Origin: Bacteroidota bacterium
GTDB lineage: Bacteria; Bacteroidota; Bacteroidia; Bacteroidales; Porphyromonadaceae
Assembly (NCBI GenBank): GCA_023396255.1
Contig: JAEWWU010000013.1
Coordinates: 186,001-250,000 of the forward strand
Direction: 5' to 3'
Length of the DNA: 64,000 nucleotides
A program made the translations under genes and the position numbers. Positions 25,971 to 34,215 of this stretch are shown here, piece by piece (position 1 is the stretch's first letter; the number at the start of each line of letters is the position of its first letter). The notes below the pieces were generated by a model. That model did no database searches and had not been told where the DNA came from. It was given only the letters and a program-made list of their open reading frames with translations.

Positions 25971-26807
25971 ATGAAGAAGATTTTTATCCCATTGATGCTT
26001 TTGAGCATACTGCTTTCTTTAGGTTCTTGTGGAATAAGTGCACAGTTTTGCCAAGTATTTCAAGTACAACCTCTCTCGACGATGGAGCTGCGAGAAACTT
26101 CGTTGGTCTACGAGGATGGTAATTGTCGCATATCTTACAATTTGTGGGGTGTGGGAGGTAGACCGGGCTTTGTCTTTTACAACAAAACCGGTGAAAATAT
26201 CTATGTAGACAAGTCAGAGTCATTCTTTATTGTCAATGGAGAGGCCTTTGATTACTTTCTAAACCGAACATTTACCGAAAACTCTTCCTTTCTCAATGGA
26301 AGCAATGCTTCGGTGTCAGCCGGTGTTACCTCTGTGGGGTTCTTTGGCGACCTTATTCAGATAGGAAAGTCGCAAAACGTTACGGCAGCTCGCAAGCAAG
26401 ATTCAGGGGTGGCAATTGTTGAGAAGCAGATCATTTGTATCCCTCCATATTCCTACAAAGAGGTTTCGGAGTATACCATTACCAACCGCCTCTTTGTGGA
26501 TTGTGATCTCAAATACAATCCTTCGAGGAAAACACCTTCGCAAAAGCAATTCTCCCCGGACAATTCTCCCTTTGTTTTTTCCAATATCATTGCCTATCGC
26601 ATAGGTCGGCAAGCGGAGCTTAAAAAGATTGAGAACAATTTTTATGTCTCTTCTATCTCTAATTATAGTGCCGATGGCATTATGAAAACGGTGGAGCTGT
26701 CGGATTGCACTCACCCCGGATTTTTACATCAACCTAAGGTTACGCAGGTTGTTAATGTTTTGGCAGCTCCCAATAGCTTCTACTTTCCGTATGGTAATTC
26801 GCAGTAA
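25971..26807 (+). CDS. Hypothetical lipoprotein
   Basis: 278 residues with a lipoprotein signal (ILLSLGSC, lipid-bearing Cys at about residue 20). No family recognised with confidence. The body is beta-rich with an early segment FVFYNKTGENIYVDKSESFF and a middle region about bonding to the preceding barrel unknown. It is followed by a long hairpin at 26848. Probably the last gene of the uraA-barrel-lipoprotein group. Confidence 0.7.
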   Translation: MKKIFIPLMLLSILLSLGSCGISAQFCQVFQVQPLSTMELRETSLVYEDGNCRISYNLWGVGGRPGFVFYNKTGENIYVDKSESFFIVNGEAFDYFLNRTFTENSSFLNGSNASVSAGVTSVGFFGDLIQIGKSQNVTAARKQDSGVAIVEKQIICIPPYSYKEVSEYTITNRLFVDCDLKYNPSRKTPSQKQFSPDNSPFVFSNIIAYRIGRQAELKKIENNFYVSSISNYSADGIMKTVELSDCTHPGFLHQPKVTQVVNVLAAPNSFYFPYGNSQ

Positions 26808-27125
26808 ATGCGGAAGATGTAAATAAGAATTTCCTATATGTATAAGTCACCCCCGAGAGTTCGCAGCCAAGGACTTTTGGGGGTGGTTGGTTAGAGAGGT
26901 TGGGTAACCTGCAATACGAAAAGTATGGGTGCAAAATCCTTTTTGGGTAGAGAGGCTTTCTTTTATGAAAGAGCATTGGATTTAGTCAAGGGGATTTTGG
27001 GGAAATTTGCCCCAAGGCGAGAGAGAAGTATTTCTCTGTCTTTTGTTCGAAAGGGGGCTTTGATAAATGGATGTGTCAGATATAGAGCAAACAGATGCCA
27101 ATTAAAGGTTGTTAATCTTTTTTGC
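26808..27125 (+). other. Intergenic region with a 13-bp hairpin
   Basis: CACCCCCGAGAGT at 26848-26860 can pair with ACTTTTGGGGGTG at 26873-26885 (13 bp including two G-U pairs), 40 bases after the lipoprotein stop. No T tract follows, so it may be a Rho-assisted terminator or an mRNA-stabilising 3' end. The rest to 27125 shows no convincing gene. Confidence 0.55.
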
Positions 27126-27156
27126 TTGTAATTGAAAAACCTTTATATTATCTTTG
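27126..27156 (+). promoter_or_regulatory. Promoter for the ragAB-like operon
   Basis: TTG at 27126-27128, a 20-base spacer, and TATCTTTG at 27149-27156, a full match to the Bacteroidetes TTG / TAnnTTTG promoter. Transcription would begin near 27163, about 360 bases before the ragA start codon. Confidence 0.65.
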
Positions 27157-27162
27157 CCCACC

Positions 27163-27519
27163 AAAGATTGGGGTAAAGTGTCTTGTTTTAAGGCTCTTCT
27201 TCTCCCTATCGGAAGACCTCTTCGGGGTTCTATCAGCTCTGTTTTCGGAGAGGTTTTGAAATGTTGGCTTATGTAGATGGCGTGCGCTTTGTCGTTGTAC
27301 TTCACTCAAAAACGATCGAAGTCGTTTCCTCTTCTGCATACTTGGCATCTGACCCTTGCGAACTAAGGAAGATGCTCTGTGGATATGTCCTTGTAAGTGC
27401 GCTTTGATATGGGTGGATGCAAAGTCTTTTACGATGTGGCACTTCCCGTGCACCTAAGGGAATGAGGCGGAATATATTCAACTCAAAATAATTTTAAGTA
27501 TAACGAAAAGGAAAAGTTT
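27163..27519 (+). other. Long structured 5' leader of ragA
   Basis: No gene fits this ~360-base region between promoter and ragA. Local hairpins are visible: CTCTG/CGGAG near 27228-27251 and AAACGA/TCGTTT near 27310-27330. A possible long-range pairing joins AAGTG near 27175 with CACTT near 27441. It does not contain signatures of tmRNA, RNase P RNA or a cobalamin riboswitch. It may be a regulatory leader or a separate small RNA; this is inference. Confidence 0.4.
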
Positions 27520-30500
27520 ATGAAAAGATTGGCTCTATTCTTCCTTAGCTTAACCATAAGCTTGGGATGGGCAATAGCCCAGGATAGGACTGTTACGGGT
27601 AACGTGATCTCCTCGGAGGACAACGAGCCTGTGATGGGTGCAAATGTCGTGGTGGAAGGGAATACCGCCATTGGTGTAACAACGGACTTGGATGGTAATT
27701 TTACTCTCAAAGTTCCTGCTAACGCCAAAAGGTTGGTTATCTCTTTCGTTGGGCTTAAAACCCAAACTGTAGACATTGCAAAAGTGATGAAAATTGTTCT
27801 CCACCCCGATTCTGAGGTGTTGGGCGATGTGGTCGTTTTGGGATATGGTTCTGGACAAAAGATCAGTACAGTTTCCGGTTCTGTAGCTCGTGTAACCAGC
27901 GAAAAGATTGCCGAGCGTCCGGTTGCCAACATTATGGATGCTCTCCAAGGTCAGGTTGCCGGTATGCAAGTGGCAACATCATCAGGTGACCCCAGTAAAG
28001 TGGCAGATGTGAAGATTCACGGTAGTGGATCTTTGGGCGCAAGTTCAACTCCTCTCTACATCGTAGACGGAATGCAGACAAGTCTCTCTGTGGTGGCTTC
28101 TATGAACCCCAATGATTTTGAGAGCGTTACTGTGCTTAAAGATGCTGCTTCTACTTCTATTTTTGGAGCACGCGCTGCCAACGGGGTTGTTGTTATTACT
28201 ACCAAGAAGGGTAAAGGAGGAGAAAAGGATGGTCGTATCCTCTTTAGTGCTCAATATGGGGTGTCAAGAATAGTCTCTGAACGTCCGTTGAGAGATATGA
28301 TGAATGTGCAAGAACTTCTTGCTTACCAAGCCAAGCACGGTCTTGTAAAAGGGAGAAAAACGGTGAAAGAAATAAAGGAATACCTTGCAGATCCCAATAA
28401 TGGTTTTGCTATATATGACAAAACCTTTGAAAATGGTTTCGATTGGTTGAACTACTATTTCAAGACAGCTCCTACAAGTCAAGCTGATATCTCTTTTAGT
28501 GGAGGATCTGACCGTACACAGTATTATATTTCGTTAGGACAGTTTTCTCAAGAGGGGATCTCTCATGAAAACTCTCGCTACTCTAAGTACAGTGGTCGTA
28601 TCAATGTAGACACTCGTGTCAAAGATTGGCTTAAGATTGGGTTGAACTCGTCCGCTTCTTACGGAACGAGACAGACTGTGGGTAGTTTTAATAGAGGAGG
28701 CCAAGTAAGTTCAAACCGCGGTACTGCGGGCGTTTTGTTTGCTCTTCCTTACTACTCTCCATTGGATGAAAACGGTAAACCTCTTCGTGGCTTTTATAAA
28801 ACGCACCGAGGATCGCGTCATTTAACAAGAGAATATATTCAAGAGTTTAATGCCGCTGTTCACAGAGAGACTCGGGCAAATGTAGGAGGTTATGCGCAAC
28901 TTACTCCTATAGAAGGCTTGACCCTCAAGTCTCAAATTGGTATGGATGCTACTCATCATAGGGGAACTGCTCATCTTTATCCGGGACTTGTAGAGATTAC
29001 AGATGATGGATTGGGTTTCAAAACAGAGTCTTTTTCGTCTTCTTATTTGGCCACTTTCACCAATACAGCTGAATACAAATTCAATGTAAAGGAGGATCAC
29101 TCATTCACTGCTCTTTTGGGGCAAGAGTGGGTAAACTACAATTATAATATGATTTATGCCGAAGCCAATGGGATGGAACATAAGAATTTTTGGCTCCTCT
29201 CCGATGGTCGTTCTGAAAACTATTTGGCCGCTCCAGACCAAGATATTTCTAGCTATGCATTCCTCTCTTTCTTCGGCCGTCTGAACTATGGCTATAAAGA
29301 TTTTCTTTTCTTAGATGCTTCTTTGCGTAATGACCAGTCTTCTCGTTTTGGTCCTAATAAGCGTTCAGCAATATTCTATTCGGTTGGAGCTATGTTTGAC
29401 CTTTATCGAGTGGCTCTACAGGATGTAAAATGGCTTGATGCCCTACGTTTACGGGCAAGTTGGGGAACCACAGGAAATTCTGCGATAAGTCTTTATAGCT
29501 ACCAACCTCTTTTGGGTGCCGCTCGCTATACGAATGCTTTGGGCTTGCAAGTAAGTCAATTTGGAAATCCTAATCTTTCTTGGGAAACTCAAGGCAACTT
29601 CAACTTTGGAGTTAATGCTGAGATGTTTGATGGTAAGTTGGGAGCAGAGATCGACTATTACTTCCGCAATACGTCAGATATGCTTATGAGTGTACCTCAA
29701 GGGTATTCAACCGGCTTCGGTTCTCGCTATGAGAATGTGGGATCTTTGTACAATACTGGAGTTGATGTTACATTGAACTACAATATTTTGCGAACCAAAG
29801 ACTGGAATGTTTATGCCTCTACTACATTCAACTATAACATTAACCGCATCACCAAGCTTTTCGGAGGTTTGTCTGAATATGTAATTCCTAATACGGGAGT
29901 TTATTGGGGAGTTGGTAAGTCCGAAGTTCTTTATATGGCAGAATATGCAGGTGTAAACGATAAAGGACAGCAGATGTGGGTTCGTCCGGACGGAACCAAA
30001 ACGACAGAGTGGGAGCCTCTGTTACTCGAAAAACCAACTAAGTACAAAACGACCCCTCCTGTTAATGGTGGTTTCTCTCTTGGTGCTTCTTGGAAAGGGA
30101 TAGCCCTTGACGCTGATTTTGCCTATGTTTTGGGTAAGTGGACTCTTAATAACGACCGTTATTTTACAGAGGGTAATACTGAAGAAAATGGAGGGTTGAA
30201 TCGTTCTCGCAAATTGATCAACGAATGGACTAAACCTGGAGATGAGCTTAATACTGATATTCCTAAGTATGGTGAGACTCCTCAGTTTGATACCCGCTTT
30301 GTTGAAGATGCTTCTTTCCTTCGTCTTAAGAACTTGCGTCTCTCTTACACTTTGCCCTCTAAGTGGTTTGCCAACAATGGTGTGATTTCTGGAGCTAAGG
30401 TGTACGTCCTCGGTAGAAACTTGTTGACTGTTACAAAATTCACTGGTTTTGACCCAGAAACAGCTCTAAATACAACATCTAACGTGTATCCCAATACAAT

Positions 30501-30534
30501 GCAATTTGTTGGAGGACTTCAGTTGCAATTTTAA
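27520..30534 (+). CDS. ragA: RagA-like SusC-family TonB-dependent outer-membrane transporter
   Basis: 1004 residues: signal peptide 1-21, a carboxypeptidase-regulatory-like domain (RTVTGNVISSEDNEPVMGAN..., about 22-100), a plug domain (NIMDALQGQVAGMQV, then PLYIVDGMQ) and a 22-strand barrel ending in an aromatic residue (GGLQLQF). The N-terminus and plug are strikingly similar to Porphyromonas gingivalis RagA as I recall it (ISSEDNEP, VVLGYGSGQK, STVSGSVA). RagA forms a complex with RagB that imports oligopeptides with TonB energy. The gene is followed 39 bases later by a ragB-like gene. Peptide specificity is inferred from this similarity. Confidence 0.88.
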   Translation: MKRLALFFLSLTISLGWAIAQDRTVTGNVISSEDNEPVMGANVVVEGNTAIGVTTDLDGNFTLKVPANAKRLVISFVGLKTQTVDIAKVMKIVLHPDSEVLGDVVVLGYGSGQKISTVSGSVARVTSEKIAERPVANIMDALQGQVAGMQVATSSGDPSKVADVKIHGSGSLGASSTPLYIVDGMQTSLSVVASMNPNDFESVTVLKDAASTSIFGARAANGVVVITTKKGKGGEKDGRILFSAQYGVSRIVSERPLRDMMNVQELLAYQAKHGLVKGRKTVKEIKEYLADPNNGFAIYDKTFENGFDWLNYYFKTAPTSQADISFSGGSDRTQYYISLGQFSQEGISHENSRYSKYSGRINVDTRVKDWLKIGLNSSASYGTRQTVGSFNRGGQVSSNRGTAGVLFALPYYSPLDENGKPLRGFYKTHRGSRHLTREYIQEFNAAVHRETRANVGGYAQLTPIEGLTLKSQIGMDATHHRGTAHLYPGLVEITDDGLGFKTESFSSSYLATFTNTAEYKFNVKEDHSFTALLGQEWVNYNYNMIYAEANGMEHKNFWLLSDGRSENYLAAPDQDISSYAFLSFFGRLNYGYKDFLFLDASLRNDQSSRFGPNKRSAIFYSVGAMFDLYRVALQDVKWLDALRLRASWGTTGNSAISLYSYQPLLGAARYTNALGLQVSQFGNPNLSWETQGNFNFGVNAEMFDGKLGAEIDYYFRNTSDMLMSVPQGYSTGFGSRYENVGSLYNTGVDVTLNYNILRTKDWNVYASTTFNYNINRITKLFGGLSEYVIPNTGVYWGVGKSEVLYMAEYAGVNDKGQQMWVRPDGTKTTEWEPLLLEKPTKYKTTPPVNGGFSLGASWKGIALDADFAYVLGKWTLNNDRYFTEGNTEENGGLNRSRKLINEWTKPGDELNTDIPKYGETPQFDTRFVEDASFLRLKNLRLSYTLPSKWFANNGVISGAKVYVLGRNLLTVTKFTGFDPETALNTTSNVYPNTMQFVGGLQLQF

Positions 30535-30573
30535 TTCATAGTTCAAAACATCATAAAAAAAGAGATTTAAGAT

Positions 30574-32169
30574 ATGAACAAGATATTTTTTAAGGCCTTT
30601 TTTCTGGTGGCTGCTCTTGCCGGGCTTGTTTCTTGTAATTTGAACAAGGAACCTAAATCGGCATTGGAGCAAAAACCATTTGAAAATTTCCAAGAGGCCA
30701 AAATGTTTAGAGAAGGTCTCTACGCACGCTTAAGAGCAGTAGAGGCTCCGTCAGGATTAGTAATATGCGACTACCAAACTCCTGTTTTTAGTACGGCTTA
30801 TGACGATGGTAACACAGTTGGGGCTTTCTATAATTGGGATGAGATTTCGCTTTCTTCAGAAAGTTCCATTGATAGTTACTATGCGCGTTATTATGCACTG
30901 ATCATGCAAACCAATTATTTTGAGATGCGTGTTAAGGAAGCTGTCGGAAATAAGAGTAATCTAATATCTTCCAAGAAGTTTGTAGAAGATGACTTTGTCG
31001 CAATGGAAGATTTCTTGGCAGAGGCAAAAGTGATGCGGGCTTTGGCTTATTATCGTCTGATGACTCGTTTCTCTTACAGGTACGAAGATGGTAGCGATCG
31101 TGGTCTTGTTCTTTTGGATTCTTACAAATTGGATACCAAGAACAAGCAGGTTTCTCAGAAGGAGATCTATGACTACGCGCTCCGAATTTTGGATGAAGCC
31201 GCTGCTGTTATGCCGGATAGCTATGAGGGAGAGCGTCAAAACGGTGTGCCTCAATATATGCCCAAAGCTTATGCTTATGCTGTTAAGGCTCGCATCTTGC
31301 TCGAAATGCACAACTATCCAGAGGTGGTTAGTACGTTGAACAAGTTTATTGGTGACTATCCTTTGACAGATATCTCAGCTATGACAGCTGAAGAAAAATT
31401 GAAAATCTTCAATAAAATTTATCTGACGGAAGACTCCCCTGAGATCGTAGCTAAGCTTTATTCTTCTTCTCATATAGGAGCAAGTGAGGGTCCTATTCAC
31501 GGTCTTATTTACGATAAGGGCCTTGGCCCCGTTTACTATCTTGGATACCATTTTCCCTCTCAAGCTTTGTTGGATCTTTATGCTGCCGAAGGTAATGCGC
31601 TGGATGAGGATGTGCGTGTGTCAGCTTACTTTGAGGAGGCTCCTCAATATCGTCTTGGAGTTCAGAGTGTTGTAAACTTTAGAAAATTCTACGGCAATCC
31701 GTCTTTGAGAAAGAATGCAGATATTCCTGATTTCTTGGTATCTACACATTTGTTTAACATAGCAGAAGCTTATTTGATGTTAGCAGAAGCTTATGCCTTT
31801 GATAACAAGGCTTCTGAAGCTCTCAGGGTAATTAATGAGTTGCGTGCAGCTCGCGGAGTTGCTACTAAGATCGAGGCTTCTGCAGTAGGTACACCTAAAG
31901 AAGCTCAAGAGCTTGTTAAGCGTGAGCGTTTGCGTGAGTTGGTTGGTGAAGGTCACCATTTCAACGATCTGAAGCGTTGGGGCGATCCTGTAGACTTCAC
32001 CAAGTATCCTCCTCAAGCTTCTATCAAGTCAGTGATGAAGTCTAAGAATGCCAGTTTGGTTGTCCCTTATGATAAAATGGCTCCCAAAGGAAAGATGTTT
32101 GCTTGGGAATTCCCCAAGAATGACCTTATGACCAATCCTAACTTGAAGTCTAATTGGAGCAAGAAATAA
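30574..32169 (+). CDS. ragB: RagB-like SusD-family surface lipoprotein
   Basis: 531 residues with lipobox LAGLVSC (Cys near 21). SusD-fold features are present: TPR-like helices in the middle (AKVMRALAYYRLMTRF), the conserved ERLRELVGEG motif near 447-456, and a C-terminal YTWEFP-like stretch (FAWEFPKNDLMTNPNL). In the RagAB complex this lipoprotein forms the lid that captures peptides above the RagA barrel. It is the second gene of the operon, closed by a strong terminator at 32216. Confidence 0.87.
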   Translation: MNKIFFKAFFLVAALAGLVSCNLNKEPKSALEQKPFENFQEAKMFREGLYARLRAVEAPSGLVICDYQTPVFSTAYDDGNTVGAFYNWDEISLSSESSIDSYYARYYALIMQTNYFEMRVKEAVGNKSNLISSKKFVEDDFVAMEDFLAEAKVMRALAYYRLMTRFSYRYEDGSDRGLVLLDSYKLDTKNKQVSQKEIYDYALRILDEAAAVMPDSYEGERQNGVPQYMPKAYAYAVKARILLEMHNYPEVVSTLNKFIGDYPLTDISAMTAEEKLKIFNKIYLTEDSPEIVAKLYSSSHIGASEGPIHGLIYDKGLGPVYYLGYHFPSQALLDLYAAEGNALDEDVRVSAYFEEAPQYRLGVQSVVNFRKFYGNPSLRKNADIPDFLVSTHLFNIAEAYLMLAEAYAFDNKASEALRVINELRAARGVATKIEASAVGTPKEAQELVKRERLRELVGEGHHFNDLKRWGDPVDFTKYPPQASIKSVMKSKNASLVVPYDKMAPKGKMFAWEFPKNDLMTNPNLKSNWSKK

Positions 32170-32215
32170 GGTAAGAATAGCGATCTATTCGCAGATTTTT
32201 AGATAAAAAAGAAGA

Positions 32216-32249
32216 GCCGTCTTTCGCTTTTGCGAGAGGCGGCTTTTAT
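32216..32249 (+). terminator. Terminator of the ragAB-like operon
   Basis: GCCGTCTTTCGC at 32216-32227 pairs over 12 bp (two G-U) with GCGAGAGGCGGC at 32232-32243 around a TTTT loop, followed by a T tract. Confidence 0.88.
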
Positions 32250-32305
32250 AATGCCCCCCTAACTCTCTTTCTTATAGGAGATCTTTATTCACGGACGAGA
32301 ACCTT

Positions 32306-32520
32306 GATATCGGGAGAAATGTGGTAGGAATCTCCGGTTTCCGCTCGTGAATTTGACTAAGCGTCTTTGATGTTTGGCAAAGTTTTGGCGGAGGTATTGG
32401 GTCTCCGCTTGTGAGTTCGATTAAGTGCCTTTGATGTCGGGAAAAGTGTTGGTGGAGGTGTTGGGTCTCCACTTGTGAGTTCGATTAAGTGCCTTTGATG
32501 TCGGGAAAAATGTAGACAGG
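32306..32520. repeat. 64-bp tandem repeat, about 3.3 units
   Basis: Units begin at 32306 (63 bp), 32369 (64 bp), 32433 (64 bp) and 32497 (partial), each opening with GAT(G/A)T and ending AAG(T/C)G(C/T)CTTT. Units 2 and 3 hold a hairpin whose arms are GCGGAG/CTCCGC in one and GTGGAG/CTCCAC in the other, a paired change that keeps base pairing. A 64-base period is not a multiple of three, so it is unlikely to be coding. Confidence 0.85.
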
Positions 32521-32760
32521 AGCAGCGTCAGAAAATATAAGAATGAAGAAGTTTTCTTTGAAAAAGAAATTTTTATAATTCCAAGGAGAGTTAATGCCGC
32601 TCCCGGTATCCTGTATAGGAATATTTGAGGAAATAATTCTACGTGAGAAGGGGCAAATGAATGGAATAAGAGGGAACAGAGTTTCTCGGTGGAACCTTCC
32701 GGTACATAAATCTTCTTAAGAGCAGCTACCTTTTCGATTTCGTTCAAAACAGAAGTATGT
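32521..32760. other. Intergenic, nothing recognised
   Basis: Between the tandem repeat and dispersed repeat copy C. Short open frames here have no similarity or start context worth reporting. Confidence 0.4.
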
Positions 32761-32873
32761 TAGTAGGGAAGTAATTAGACTTTGTGAGGGAAGAAATAAA
32801 AATTAATTCCCTGCAGTTCTTAATTAGTTCCCTGATTTTGTGGTATTGATAGGGAATTAATTCTACCTTTTCT
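32761..32873. repeat. Dispersed intergenic repeat, copy C (expanded)
   Basis: Contains AGGGAAGTAATT near 32765, TTAATTCCCTGC near 32803, AATTAGTTCCCT at 32822-32833 and AGGGAATTAATT at 32851-32862. It therefore has four boxes instead of three; the last two form a hairpin equivalent to the box 2/box 3 stem of copy A. The GGAC leader is not evident. Confidence 0.75.
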
Positions 32874-32879
32874 CACACC

Positions 32880-33420
32880 ACATATCAATCAATTTAAATT
32901 TTCTATACCCACTCTCACGAATCTTTGAGAGTAAAACCACAAGGGGCCGTTTTCGGAAGAGTCTGAGAAAAGAACCAAGGTTGCGTTCTCCTTGGTCGCA
33001 GATCATTGTTTGCTGGTGTTTTCTCTGTATCCGCTTTTAGCTTTCACTGTTGAAGTAATCACAGGATGATTGTTGTGGAAAAGTTTTCCGAACTCTACAC
33101 GGTGACGAGTGCTGCTGTCGCAGCTCTCAAAAAGGATGACTATTTGAAGGAAGAGTAGTTTGGAATATTGGAGAATCGATTGTTCTGGGATGACCTTTAT
33201 AGTTTTCCCTTTGATTGAAGTTGTGGCAGGGTGGTATTTGTTGAGCGTATTAAGGAAATTCCTTCTCGGGATGACTTATTACCTTTTTATAAGGGTGGAT
33301 ACGTTGTATATTGTTGATTTTTTATGATTTGTCGTAAATACAAAATAGGAATGTTCTTGTTTCAAAGTTCAACAAGTTTTCTGTCCCAAGACGATTACAA
33401 CGGTTTTATAAGTTGAACCA
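32880..33420 (+). other. Degenerate non-coding stretch, possible gene relic
   Basis: In the frame starting ATG 33066 one reads MIVVEKFSELYTVTSA..., then stops at 33156-33158 and again about 60 bases on, with further protein-like sequence to a third stop near 33319. This could be a decayed gene, but I recognise no family. No promoter or RNA was recognised. Confidence 0.25.
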
Positions 33421-34096
33421 TAATCAGCAGAGAGTCTGTGGTATTGAACAAAATTCCGGCAGTATGTTCCAATAGAAACCGATGGATGAAGTTTTTTTTC
33501 CTGTGTATCTTCTTTAATCAACCTCGGGTGCTATATGATCAGCTTGGATTTTGTAAGTTTTTGATCCGAAATTTTGTGGTTTGGTTTTTTTTTTTTCTTC
33601 GCACCCTATTTGTGAGAAGACGAAAATAGTTTTTAGATACGCTAAGAAATGGGTAAGAAAAAGTATGAATCTCCAAATGTGGAGATATTGGAAGTGTGTT
33701 TCCGAAGTGGGATGTTGGCAAAGTTTTCGGTAGAGGGAAATGTGTCGGATTTTGGAGACGCTGAAGAACTGTAATCAGCAGAGAGTCTGTGGTATTGAAC
33801 AAAATTCCGGCAGTATGTTCCAATAGAAACTGATGGGTGAAGTTTTTTCCCTGTGTATCTTCTCTAATCAACCTCGGGTGCTATATGATCAGCTTGGATT
33901 TTGTAAGTTTTTGATCCGAAATTTTGTGGTTTGGTTTTTTTTTCTTCGCACCCTATTTGTGAGAAGACGAAAATAGTTTTTAGATACGCTAAGAAATGGG
34001 TAAGAAAAAGTATGAATCTCCAAGTGTGGAGATATTGGAAGTGTGTTTCCGAAGTGAGATGTTGACAAAGTTTTCGGCAGAGGGAAATGTGTCGGG
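33421..34096. repeat. 351-bp tandem duplication
   Basis: The sequence from TAATCAGCAG at 33421 repeats from 33772 with only scattered substitutions and small indels (for example differing T-tract lengths) until about 34096. Each copy contains a short peptide gene with its upstream region. The junction falls exactly at the stop codon of the first peptide gene, whose last codons differ from the other family members. Confidence 0.92.
33649..33774 (+). CDS. Small peptide of the KKxYxSP family, copy 1 (truncated tail)
   Basis: 41 residues, starting MGKKKYESPNVEILEV and containing FSVEGNV. It is nearly identical to copy 2 at 33996 over the first ~32 residues and clearly related to copy 3 at 42527. 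Its C-terminus (GDAEEL) lacks the terminal D/N-x-F of the others, and its stop codon lies on the tandem-duplication junction, so its tail was probably replaced by the duplication. There is no signal peptide. Short peptides of this YxxP style are, as I recall, common next to surface-protein genes in Bacteroidales; function unknown. Confidence 0.6.
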   Translation: MGKKKYESPNVEILEVCFRSGMLAKFSVEGNVSDFGDAEEL

Positions 34097-34127
34097 TTAT
34101 GACGGAGATGAAAAGGACAATTTTTGA
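33996..34127 (+). CDS. Small peptide of the KKxYxSP family, copy 2
   Basis: 43 residues, MGKKKYESPSVEILEV at the start and FSAEGNVSGY...KDNF at the end. It lies 88 bases upstream of the large lipoprotein gene at 34216, the same arrangement as copy 3 before its paralog at 42761. Conservation between copies 2 and 3 at the protein level, despite very diverged DNA, supports a real coding gene. No signal peptide, no membrane segment, one cysteine (C17). A leader-peptide or a co-functioning small protein are both possible. Confidence 0.68.
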   Translation: MGKKKYESPSVEILEVCFRSEMLTKFSAEGNVSGYDGDEKDNF

Positions 34128-34215
34128 TCTCTTTGATAAAAATACGATTGAAAAGGAGAGTAGATAGAGTTTAGCTTTACAAGGAATACAGAAACAATTT
34201 ATACACCACTATATT

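Noticed and set aside
26925..27131. 68-codon frame before the ragA promoter
   Set aside because: No similarity or signal and it overlaps the -33 region of the ragA promoter.
27163..27519. tmRNA, RNase P RNA or cobalamin riboswitch
   Set aside because: No tag-peptide frame or tRNA-like ends, no GAGGAAAGTCC-type RNase P core and no B12 box were found.
32306..32520. CRISPR array
   Set aside because: Units are directly adjacent with no unique spacers between them and no cas genes nearby; it is a simple tandem repeat.
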